Assembly: GCA_037176725.1 (NCBI GenBank)
Contig: JAZBRS010000044.1
Coordinates: forward strand, 620,001-684,000
Direction: 5' to 3'
DNA length: 64,000 nt
DNA from: Posidonia oceanica
Taxonomy: Eukaryota; Streptophyta; Magnoliopsida; Alismatales; Posidoniaceae
The notes under the pieces were generated by a model, which saw only the letters and a list, made by a program, of their open reading frames with translations, ran no database searches and had not been told where the DNA came from. Numbering within the stretch: the stretch's first letter is position 1; every line of letters starts with the position of its first letter. Positions 47,551 to 58,853 of this stretch are shown here, piece by piece. The translations under genes and the position numbers were made by a program.

Positions 47551-50500
47551 GCATGCCCTTTCGAGGTAATGTCTGCTTGTTTCCTTGATGGTTCAAGGTC
47601 GTGCCCCTTGCATGCCTTTTCGAAATCATGCCTACTTGTTTTCTCGATGGCTCGAGGACGAGCCCTTTTCATGCCTTTTCAAATTCATGTCTGCTTGTTT
47701 CCTCAATGGTTCGAGGACGTGCCCTTTGCATGCCCTTTTGAGGTCATGTCTGCTTGTTTCCTCGATGGGTTGAGGACGAGCCCTTTGCATGCCTTTTCGA
47801 AGTCATGGCTGCTTGCCGTTTTGCAAGCCCTTTGCATGCCCTTTCGAGGTCATGTCTGCTTGTTTCCTCGATTGGTCGAGGACGAGTCCTTTCCATGCCG
47901 TTTCGAAGTAATGTCTACTTGCCGTTTTGCAAGCCCTTTGCATGCCCGTTTGAGATCATGCCTGCATGTTTCTTCGATGGCTCGGGGACGAGCCCTATGC
48001 ATGCCGTTTCGAAGTTATGTCTGCTTCCCGTTTTATGATCCCTTACCATGCCCTTTCGAGCTCATGTCTACTTGTTTCCACATGGGGTTGAGGACTAGCG
48101 CCTCCGCATTCCCTTTCAAGGTCATGTCTGCTTGTTTCATCGATGGTTGAGGATGGGTGCCTTTGCATGTCCTTTCGAGGTCATGTCTACTTATTTCCTC
48201 GATGGTTCGAGGACGAGGCCTTTGTATGCCTTTTCAAAGTCAAGTCTGCTTGTTTCCTCGATGGTCGAGGACAGGCGCCTTCGCATACCCTTTCGAGATA
48301 ATGTCTGCTTGTTTCCTTGATGGTTCGAGGACGTACCCTTTGCATGCCTTTTCAAAGTCATGCCTGCTTGTTTTCTCGAAGGTTCGAGGACGAGCCCTTC
48401 GCATGCCTTCTTGAATTCATGTCTGCTTGTTTCCTCAATGGTTCGGGGATGAGACCATTGCATGCCCTTTTTGAAGTCATATCTGCTAGTTTCCTCGATG
48501 GTTCGAAGACGAGCCCTTTACAAGCCCTTTCAAGCTCAAGTCTGCTTGTTTCCTCGATGGGTCGAGGACGAGCCCTTTGCTTGCCATTTCGAAGTCAAGT
48601 CTGCTTGCCGTTTTGCGAGCACTTTGCAAGCCCTTTCGAGGTCTTGTCTGCTTGTTTCCTCAATAGGTCGAGGGCAAGCTGTTTGCATGCCTTTTCGAAG
48701 TTAAGTCTGCTTGCCGTTTTGCGAGTCCATTGCATGCCCTTTCGAGGTCATGTCTGCTTGTTTCCTCGATGGGTCGAGGACGCACCTTTTGCATGCCATT
48801 TCGAAGTCATGTTTGCTTGCCATTTTGCGAGCCCTCTGCATGCCCTATCAAGGTTATGTCTGCTTGTTTTCTCATGGTGTTGAGGACGAGTGCCTCCACA
48901 TGCCATTTTACGGTCATGTCTGCTTCCCATTTCGCGAGCCCTTTGCATGCCCTTTCGAGGTCATGTCAGCTTGTTTGCTTGATGGGTCGAGGACGAGTGC
49001 ATTGCATGCATTTTTGAAGTCATGCCTGCTTGCCGTCTTGCGAGCCCTTTGGATGCCCATCCGAGGTCATGTCTGCTTGTTTCCTCACAGGGTTGAAGAC
49101 AAGCGCCTCCACATGCCCTTTCGCGGTCAAGTCTACTTGCCGTTTTGCAAGTCCTTTGCTTGCCTTTTCAAAGTCATGTTTGCTTGCCGTTTGTGAGCCC
49201 TTTGCATGCCCTTTCGAGGTCATGCCTGCGTGTTTCCTCGATGGGTCGAGAACGACCCCTTTGCATGCCTGTCTGAAGTCTTGTTTGCCTGCCGTTTTGC
49301 GAGTCCTTTGCTTGCCCATTCGAGGCCATGTCGACTTGTTTCCCCAATGGTTCGGGAACGAGCGCATTGCATGTCCTTTCGAGTTCATGTCAGCTTGTTT
49401 CCTCGATGGTTCGAGGACGAGCCCATTGCATGCCTTTTCGAAGTCATGTCTGCTTGTTTCCTTGATGTTTCGAGGATGAGCCCTTTGCATGTCTTTTCGA
49501 AGTCATGTTTGCTTGTTTCCTCGATGCTTCGAGGACGAGCCTGTTGCATGCCCTTTCGAGGTCATGTCCACTTGTTTCCTCGATGGGTCGAGGATGAGCC
49601 CCTTGCATTCCTTTCCGAAGTCATGTCTGCTTGTTTCCTCGATGGTTCGAGGACGAGCCATTTACATGCCCTATCGAGGTCATGTCTGCTTGTTTCCTCG
49701 ATGGGTCGAGGGCAAGCCCGTTGCATGCCCTTTCGAGGTAATGTCTGCTTACCGTTTTGCGAGCCCTTTGCCTGCCCTTTCGTGGTCGTGTCTTCTTGTT
49801 TCCTCAATGGGTAGAGGACGAGCCCATTGCATGCCTTTTCGAAGTCATGTCTGCTTCCCGTCTTAGAAGCCCTTTGCATGCCCTTTCGAGGTCTTGTTTG
49901 CTTGTTTCCTCGATGGTTCGAGGACGAGTCCTTTGCATGCCCTTTCGAGCTCATGTCTGCTTGTTTCCTTGATGGTTCGAGGATAAGCCCTTTGCATGCC
50001 TTTTCGAAGTCATGTCTGCTTGTTTCCTTGATGATTGAGGACGGGCGCCTTTGCTTGCCCCTCCGAGGTCATGTATGCTTGTTACCTCGATTGTTTGAGG
50101 ACGAGCCCTTTGCATGCCATTTCGAGGTCATGTCTGCTTGTTTCCATGATGGTTCAAGGACGAGCCCTTTGCAAGCCATTTCGAACTCATGTCTGCTTGT
50201 TTCCTCGATGGTTGGGGACGGGCGCCTATGCATGCCCTTTCGAGGTCATGTCTACTTGTTTCCTTAATGGTTCGAGGATGAGCCATTTGCATGCCTTTTC
50301 GAAGTCATGTCTGCTTGTTTCCTCAATGGTTGCGGACAAGCCTTTGCATGCCCTTTCGAGGTCATGTCTGCTTGTTTCCTCACTGGTTCATGGACGTGCC
50401 CTTTGCATGCCTTTTCGAAATCTTGTCTGCTTCTTTCCTCGATGGGGTGAGGACGAGCCCTTTGCATGTCCTTTCAAGGTCATGTCTGCTTGTTTACTTG

Positions 50501-53500
50501 GTGGTTGAGGATGGGCGTCTTTGCCTGCCCTTTCGAGGTCATGTCTGCTTGTTTAGTTGGTGGTTGAGGACGGGCATCTTTGCATGCCCTTTCGCTGTCA
50601 TGTCTGCTTGTTTCCTCGATGGTTCGAGGACGAGCCCTTTGCATGCATTTTCGAAGTCATGTCTATTTGTTTCCTCGTTGTTTCGAGGACGAGCCCTTTG
50701 CATGCCCCTTCGAGGTCATGTCTGCTTGTTTTCCCGATGGGTCGAGTACGAGTCCTTTGCTTGCCTTCTCGAAGTCAAGTCTGCCTGTTTCCTCGATTGT
50801 TCGTGGATTAGCCCTTTACAAGCCCTTTCGACGTCATGTCTGCTTGTTTCCTTGATTGTTCGAGGACAAGTCCTTTGCAAGCCCTTTCGAGGTCATGTCT
50901 GCTTGTTTCCTCGATGGGTCGAGGACGAGCCTTTTGCATGCCTTTTCGAAGTCAAGTCCGCTTGCTGTTTTGCGAGCCCTTTGCTTGCTTTTTCGAAGTC
51001 TTGTCTGCTTGCCGTTTGCGAGCCCTTTGCATGCCCTTTCGAGGTCATGTCTGCTTGTTTCCCCGATGGGTCGAGAACGACCCCTTTGCATGCCTTTCCG
51101 AAGTCATGTCTGCATGCCATTTTGCAAGCACTTTGCTTGCCAATTCGAGGCCATGTCAGCTTGTTTCCATGATGCTTCGAGGATGAGCCCTTTGCATGCC
51201 CTTTCGAGGTCATGTCTACTTGTTTCCTCGATGGTTGAGGATGGGCGCCTTTGCATGTCATTTCGAGGTCTTGTCTGCTTGTTTCCTCGATTGTTCGAGG
51301 ACGAGCCCTTTGCCTGCCTTTTCAAAGTCACGTTTGCTTGTTTCCTCGATGGTTGAGGACGGGTGCCTCCGTATGCCCTTTCGAGATAACGTCAGCATGT
51401 TTCCTCGATGGTTCAAGAACAAGCCTTTTGCATGTCTTTTCGAAATCATGTCTGCTTGTTTCCTCGATGGTTCGAGGATGAGGTCAAGACTGCTTGCTTC
51501 CTTAGTGGTTGAGGACGAGCCCTTTGCTTGCCCTTTCGAGGTAATGTCTGCTAGTTACCTCGACAGTTCGAGGATGAGCCCTTTGCATGCCATTTCGAAG
51601 TCATGTCTACTTGTTTCCTCGATGGTTCGTGGACGAGCCCTATGCATGCCGTTTCGAGGTCATGTCTGCTTGTTTCGTCGGTGTTTGAGGACAGGCGCCT
51701 TCGCATGTCCTTTCGAGGTCATGTCTGCATGTTTCCTCGATGGTTCAAGGACGAGCCCTTTGCATGCCTTTTCGAAGACATGTCTGGTTGTTTCCTCGAC
51801 TGTTCGAGGACGAGTCCTTTGCATGCCCTTTGGAGGTCAGGTCTACTTGTTTCCTTGATGGGTCGAGGATGAGCCCTTTGCATGCCTTTTCGAAGTCATG
51901 TCTACTTGTTTCCTTGATGGTTCGAGGACGAGCCGTTTACATGCCCTTTCGAGGTCACGTCTGCTTGTTTCCTTGATGGGTCGAAGACGAGCCCTTTGCA
52001 TGCCGTTTCAAATTTCTGTCTGCTTGCTGTTTTGTGAGCCCTTTGCATGCCCTTTCGAGGTCATGTCGGCTTGTTTCCTTGATGAGTCGAGGATGAGTCC
52101 TTTGCATGCCTTTTCGAAGTCACGTCTGCTTGCCGTTTTGCAAGTCCTTTGCATAGCATTTCGAGGTCATGTCTGCTTGTTTCCTCGATGGGTCGAGGAC
52201 GAGCCCTTTGCATGCCTTTCTGAAGTCATGTCTGCTTACCGTTTTGCGAGCCCTTTGCATGCCCTTTCGAGGTCTTGTCTGCTTGTTTCCTCATGGGGTT
52301 GAGGACGTGTGCCTCCGCATTCCCTTTCAAGGTCATGTCTGCTTGTTTCCTCGATGGTTGAGGATGGGTGCCTTTGTGTGCCCTTTCGAGGTCATGTCTG
52401 CTTGTTTCCTCGATGGTTCGAGGACGAGCCCTTTGCATGCCTTCTCAAAGTCATGTCTGCTTGTTTCCTCGATGGTTGAGGATGGGCGTCTTTGCATGCC
52501 CTTTCGAGATAAAGTCTGCATGTCTCCTCGATGGTTCGAGGTCGTTCCCTTTGCATGCCTTTTCGATGGTTCGAGGTCGTTCCCTTTCAAGGTCATGTCT
52601 GCTTGTTTCCTCGATGGTTGTGGATAGGCGCCTTTGCGTGCCCTTCCGAGGTCATGTCTGCTTGTTTCCTCGATGGTTCGAGGACGAGCCCTTTGCATGC
52701 TTTCTCAAAGTCATGTCTGCTTGTTTCCTCGATGGTTGAGGACAGGCGCCTTTGCATGCCCTTTCGAGATAAAGTCCGCATGTTTCCTCGATGGTTCGAG
52801 GTCGTTCCCTTTGCATGCCTTTTCGAAGTCATGCCTGCTTGTTTTCTCGATGGCTCGAGGACGAGCCCTTTTCTTGCCTTTTCGAATTCATGTCTGCTTG
52901 TTTCCTTGATGGTTCGAGGACGAGCCCATTGCATGCCCTTTCGAGGTCATGTCTGCTTGTTTCCTCGATGGGTCGAGGACGAGCCCTTTGCATGCCTTTT
53001 CGAAGTCATGTCTACTTACCGTTTTGCGAGCCCTTTGCATGCCCTTTCGAGGTCATGTCTGCTTGTTTCCACGATTCGTCAAGGACGAGTCCTTTGCGTG
53101 CCTTTTCGAAGTAATGTCTACTTGCCGTTTTGCAAGCCCTTTGCATGCCCTTTCGAGATCATGCCTGCTTGTTTCTTCGATGGGTCGAGGACGAGCCCTT
53201 TGCTTGCCCTTTCAAAGTTATGTCTGCTTGCCGTTTTGCGAGTCCTTACCATGCCTTTTCGTGGTCATGTCTACTTGATTCCTCATGTGGTTAATGACGA
53301 GCACCTTCGCATTCCCTTTCAAGGTCAAGTTTGTTTGTTTCCTCGATGGTTGAGGATGGGCGCCTTTGCATGCCCTTTTGAGGTCTTGTCTGCTTGTTTC
53401 CTCGATGGTTCGAGGACGAGGCCTTTGTATGCCTTTTCATAGTCATGTCTGCTTGTTTCCTTTATGGTTGAGGATGGGCTCCTTTGCATGCCCTTTCGAG

Positions 53501-56500
53501 ATAATGTCTACATGTTTTCTCGATTGTTCGAGGACGTACGCTTTGCACGCCTTTTCGAAGTCATGCCTGCTTGTTTTCTCGAAGGTTCGTGGACGAGCCC
53601 TTCGCATGCCGTTTCGAATTCATGTCTGCTTGTTTCCTCGATGGTTCGAGGACGAGACCTTTGCATGGCCTTCCGAGGTCATGTCTGCTTGTTTCCTCGA
53701 TGGGTCGAGGACGAGCCCTTTGCAAGCCTTTTTGAAGTCATGTCCGCTAGTTTCCTCGATGGTTTGAAGACGAGCCCTTTACATGCCCTTTCGAGGTCTT
53801 GTTTGCTTTTTTCCTCATTAGGTCGAGGGCGAGCCCTTTGCATGCCTTTTCGAAGTCAAGTCTGCTTGCCGTTTTGCGAGTCCTTTGCATGCCCTTTCGA
53901 GGTCATGTCAGCTTGTTTCCTCGATGGGTCGAGGACGAGCCTTTTGCATGCCTTTTCGAAGTCATGTCTGCTTGACGTTTTGCGAGCCGTCTGCATGCCC
54001 TTTCGAGGTTATGTCTACTTGTTTCCTCGTGGTATTGAGGACGAGCGCCTCCACATGCCATTTCGTGGTCATGTTTGCTTCCCGTTTCGCGAGCCCTTTG
54101 CATTCCCTCTCGAGGTGATGTCAGCTTGTTTCCTCGATGGGTCGAGGACGAGCCCTTTGCATGCATTTTCGATGTCATGTCTGCTTGCCGTCTTGCGAGC
54201 CCTTTGCATGCCCATCCAAGGTCATGTCTGCTTGTTTCCTCACGGGGTTGAGGACGAGCACCTCCGCTTGCCCTTTCGCGGTCATGTCTGCTTGCCGTTT
54301 TGCAAGTCCTTTGCTTGCCTTTTCAAAGACAAGTCTGCTTGCCGTTTGTGAGCCCTTTGCATGCCCTTTTGTGGTCATGCCTGCTAGTTTTCTCGATGGG
54401 TCGAGAACGACCCCTTTGCATGCCTTTCCGAAGTCTTCTTTTCTTGCCGTTTTGCGAGCCCTTTGCTTGCCAATTCGAGGCCATGTCAACTTGTTTCCTC
54501 GATGGTTCGAGAACGAGCCTATTGCATGCCCTTTCGAGTTCATGTCTGCTTGTTTCCTCGATGATTCGAGGACGAGTCCTTTGGATGCCCATTCGAGGTC
54601 ATGTCTGCTTGTTTCCTCGATGCTTCGAGGATGAGCCCATTGCATGCCTTTTTGAAGTCATGTTTGCCTGCCGCTTTGTGATCCCATTGCAAGCCCTTTC
54701 GAGGTCATGTTTGCTTGTTTCCTCGATAGTTCGAGGACGAGCCCTTTGCATGCCTTTTCGAAGTCATGTCTACTTGTTTCCTCGATGGTTCGTGGACGAG
54801 CCCTTTGCATGCCCTTCCGAGGTCATGTCTGCTTGTTTCGTCGGTGGTTGAGAACGGGCGTCATTGCATGCCCTGTCGAGGTCGTGTCTGCTTGTTTCCT
54901 CGATGGTTCGAGGACGAGCCCTTTGCAAGCCTTTCCGAAGTCATTTCTGCTTGTTTCCTCGATGGTTCGAGGACGAGCCATTTACATGCCCTTTCGAGGT
55001 CATGTCTGCTTGTTTTCTCGATTGGTTGAGGACGAGCCCTTTGCATGTCCTTTCGAGGTCACATCTGCTAGCCATTTTGCGAGCCCTTTGCCTGCCCTTT
55101 CGTGGTCTTGTCTTCTTATTTCCTCGATGGGTCGAGGACGAGCCCATTGCATGCCTTTTCGAAGTCATGTCTGTTTCCCGTCTTACAAGCCCTTTGCATG
55201 CCCTTTCGAGGTCATGTCTGCTTATTGCTTCGATGGTTCGTGGACGAGCCCTTTGCATGCCCTTTTGAGCTCATGTCTGCTTGTTTCCTTGATGGTTCAA
55301 GGATGAGCCCTTTGCATGCCTTTTCGAAGTCTTGTCTGCTTGTTTCCTTGATGGTTGAGGACGGCGCCTTTGCATGCCCCTCTGAGGTCATGTCTGCTTG
55401 TTTCCTCGATGGTTCGAGGACGAGCCCTTTGCATTCCATTTTGAGGTCTTGTCTACTTGTTTCCACGATGGTTCTAGGACGAACCCTTTGCATGCCATTT
55501 CGATGTCATGTCTACTTGTTTCCTCGATGGTCGAGGACGAGTGCCTTTGCATGCCCTTCGAGGTCATGTCTGCTTGTTACGTTGATGGTTCGAGGACGAG
55601 CCATTTGCATGCCTTTTCGAAGTCATGTCTGCTTGTTTCCTCGATGGTTGTGCATCGGCCTTCGCATGCCCTTTTTTGGTCATGTCTGCGTGTTTCCTCA
55701 ATGGTTCGAGGACGAGTCCTTTGCACGCCTTTTCGAAGTCTTGTCTGCTTGTTTCCTCAATGGGGCGAGGACGAGCCCTTTGCATGTCCTTTCGAGGTCA
55801 TGTCTGCTTGTTTCCTTGGTGGTTGAGGACGAGTGTCTTTGCATGCCCTTTAGAGGTCATGTCTGCTTGTTTCCTCGATGGTTCGAGGACGAGCCCTTTG
55901 CATGCCTTTTCAAAGTTATGTCTACTTGTTTCTTTGATGTTCGAGGACGAGCCCTTTGCAAGCCCCTTCGAGGTCATGTCTGCTTGTTTCCTTGATGGGT
56001 CGAGGACGAGCCCTTTGCTTGCCTTTTCGAAGTCATGTCTGCTTGTTTCCACGATTGTTCGAGGACAAGTCCTTTGCAAGCCCTTTTGAGGTCATGTCTG
56101 CTTGTTTCCTTGATGGGTCGAGGACGAGCCCTTTGCATGCATTTTTGAAGTCAAGTCTGCTTTCCGTTTTGCGAGCCCCTTGCATGCCTTTTCGAGGTCA
56201 TGTCTGCTAGTTTCCTCGATGGTTCGAGGACGAGCCCTTTGCATGCCATTTCGATGTCATGTCTACTTGTCGTTTTGCAAGCCCTTTGCACGCCCTTTCA
56301 AGGTAATGTCTGCTTGTTTCCTCGATGGTTGAGGATGAGTGCCTTTGCTTGCCCTTTCGAGGTCATGTCTGCTTGTTTCCTCGATGGTTCAAGGACGAGC
56401 CCTTTGCAAGCCTTTTCGAAGTCCTGTCTACTTGTTTCCTCGATGTTTGAGGATAGGCGCCTTTGCATGCCCTTTCGAGGTCATGTCTGCTTGTTTCCTC

Positions 56501-57124
56501 GATGATTCGAGGACGAGCCCTTTGCATGCCTTTTCGATGTCATGTCTGCTTGTTTCCTCGATGGTTCGAGGACGAGCCCTTTGCATGCCCTTTCGAGGTC
56601 ATGTCTGCTTGTTTCCTCGGTGGTTGAGGACAGACGCCTTCGCTTGCCCTTTCGAGGTCATGTCTGCTTGTTTCCTTAATGGTTCGAGAACGAGCCCTTT
56701 GCATGCCTTTTCGAAGTAATGTCTGCTTGTTTCCTCGATGGTTCGAGGACGAGCCGTTTACAAGCCCTTTCGAGGTCATGTCTGCTTGTTTCCTCGATGG
56801 GTCGAGGATGAGTCCTTCGCATGCCTTTTCGAAGTCATGTCTGCTTGCCATCTTGCAAGCCCTTTGCATGCCCATTCGAGGTCTTGTCTGCATGTTTCCT
56901 CGATGGTTGAGGACGAGTGCCTTTGCATGCCCTTTCGAGGTCATGTCTGCTTGTTTCCTTGATGGTTCGAGGATGAGCCCTTTGCATGCCTTTTCGAAGT
57001 CTTGTCTGCTTGTTTCCTCGATGGTTGAGAACAGGCACCTTTGCATGCCCTTTCGAGGTCATGTCTGCTTCTTTCCTCGATGGTTCGAGGACGAGCCTGT
57101 TGCATGCCTTTTCGAAGTCATGTC
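47551..57124 (+). repeat. 59-bp satellite array, block 3
   Basis: The same satellite continues after solo LTR 4 and ends abruptly at 57124, next to a chromovirus-like LTR. The two halves of this block share marker monomers at an offset of about 5.2 kb (for example near 47649 and 52852, and near 48893 and 54048). Frames of about 300 codons on the + strand (such as 52531-53442 and 55102-55995) come from the stop-free monomer and are not called as genes. Confidence 0.95.
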
Positions 57125-58040
57125 TGATTTTCTAATCAAAATCAACATTAATCTTAGAGGGAAAACATGCATATACTACAACAGTGATGCCTGGAGTGTA
57201 GAACGCTGGCTTCTGGGTATTTAACGTAAGATGCACCAGACCTTGCGTCTTACACACTGATAGTAGCACCACACAGAAAACCCCTCCCATGAGCATGCAT
57301 ATCCACCCAAAATTCATGCAACCATCACATAAAGGTAGAGGGGCATCAAATACACTAGCATGCATCAAACTTAACCACAAAAAACAATTAAAACTACTTC
57401 AAATTGGGTGTATACCTTGTTTCCACGAGGCGACCCAACACAGTGAGCTCCCGACGATCCAGAGCTCCCCGCATCGTTTTGGCCAACCCTCGAGCATCCT
57501 CCAGCCTCCACCATACCCAAAGTAGCTCGGCAAGATACAAAAACTCAAGGATTTAGTGGGTACACCAAGGAAAAAGGAAGAGACAGAGAAAGGAAGCTTG
57601 AATGCAAGAACCAACCTTACCTCTTTCTCTCTCTCTCTCTCTCCCAAGCTCCCAAGAAATCCCCTGGAACTGCCGGAAGCACCCACATCAGGCCAGGGAA
57701 GAAGGAGAGGAAGAAGGGAAGAAATCTTCTCGGAAAAGTCACCCTCATGCCACTTATATAGGCAACTGAAACTTCTAGATGCAACTCAAGGTGTTATATG
57801 CGACCGACCATGCATCTTACATAAGACACATGCATGCACGCGTCTAACAATGAGATCACAAGTGTTAAACGCAGGCTTATTAGCGTCTAACAGTTTAGAA
57901 GCCAGAAATCAATATTCCAGGTGTTGAATGCTGGATCTCTTGTATCTAACATAAGATGCAAGCATACCAGTGTCCAATAACCTAGAAATCTAGATTAAAT
58001 ATCTTGCCTAAAATGCTACCTCAAAATTTGGGTCGTTACA
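57125..58040 (-). mobile_element. LTR of a third Ty3/gypsy family, chromovirus-like (916 bp)
   Basis: On the minus strand it begins TGTAACGACCCAAATTTTGA and ends GATTAGAAAATCA. The TGTAACGACCC start is typical of Tekay/Del-type chromovirus LTRs. A TATA box lies at 57753-57760 (minus), followed by a GA microsatellite (57620-57650). The left flank is satellite (ATGTC) and the right flank copia-like sequence (CACTC). These do not match, so this is not a simple solo-LTR insertion. No gene is seen. The lineage is inferred from the terminal sequence alone. Confidence 0.7.
57753..57760 (-). promoter_or_regulatory. TATA box of the chromovirus-like LTR
   Basis: On the minus strand it reads CCTATATAAGTGGC, about 280 bp into the LTR. 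It has a good match and a good position for a U3/R boundary. Confidence 0.65.
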
Positions 58041-58853
58041 CACTCTCAATCCTACTTTCACCCATTGGCGCTGCACCGATCATCTAGTTCTGAGTTGAAT
58101 AAAGGCCACAGTGACCTCCATTATCCAAACCCTCATCCTCCCTTATTCCTCCACTTGGTAGGCTTGGAGTCTTTGGATAAGCGATACTCTCTATTATCTA
58201 AAATACATATTAGGTTTGTTAAAGACCAACTTCACGCCTTGAAAAGGACCTCTGATCAGTCCATGATGGACTATCTCCTTTTGGCCAAGCCCTTTCCATA
58301 CTCTTTTTCCGCTGCTAGTTCTCCGGTGATGGAATCTAACTTCATCGACTTCGTTGATGACAAACTTGGATCGGAGTATAAATAGTTCATCACCTCTCTC
58401 CACTTCTACCCCTCCACCACCTTTGATGAGCTCTTTGACCTTCTTATTGAAGAGGAAGGTCTTATGAAGCGTCTCATTGCTCTAGAACCTTTTGTGGTTG
58501 TAGCTTTGATGGCCTGCACAACATCTACTCTGTCATTTGATGCTTCCAACAACAACTCCAACACCAAGACCAACACCAACACCAACAAATCAAACAACAA
58601 CAATGGTTGAAACTCCCATGGCAGAGGTCGTAGCAAAGGCTACAATCAAGGACATGGCTAAAGTGGTCGTGTTCCCTTTTCTTGCAAGGTGCCTACTTTC
58701 CTAGTGGCCGTCCTCCTTTTCCCGTCTACCAGATGCGTCCACCTCTTCTTCCTACACTACCATCCATCAACCCTGGTGTTGCTTGTAAGATCTGCAACAA
58801 ACTGGGCCATATCACATGTCATTGCTCTGAGCACGACAACTATGCGTACATGG
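58041..58853 (+). pseudogene. gag: Ty1/copia gag fragment (broken, truncated both sides)
   Basis: Reading + from about 58041, the frame gives a plant copia gag segment: LKRTSDQSMMDYLLLAKPF, FVDDKLGSEYK, TAG 58383, FITSLHFYPSTTFDELFDLLIEEEGLMKRLIALEP, then an Asn/Thr-rich linker and a Gly/Arg-rich HGRGRSKGYNQGHG stretch with further stops (TGA near 58608, TAA near 58659). A frameshift near 58680 leads to a perfect C-x2-C-x4-H-x4-C zinc knuckle (CKICNKLGHITCHC, about 58791-58832). The 5' part of gag is missing beyond the chromovirus-like LTR. The 3' part is cut by the giant LTR at 58854. No protease, integrase or RT is present. Confidence 0.82.

Noticed and set aside
24201..57124. Many frames of 100-300 codons on both strands of the satellite
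   Set aside because: They follow from a monomer without stops, change phase every 59 bp, overlap one another on both strands and show no domain, start context or conserved product.
24201..57124. CRISPR-like or other prokaryotic repeat array
   Set aside because: Monomers are directly adjacent with no spacers, and the surroundings are plant retrotransposons.
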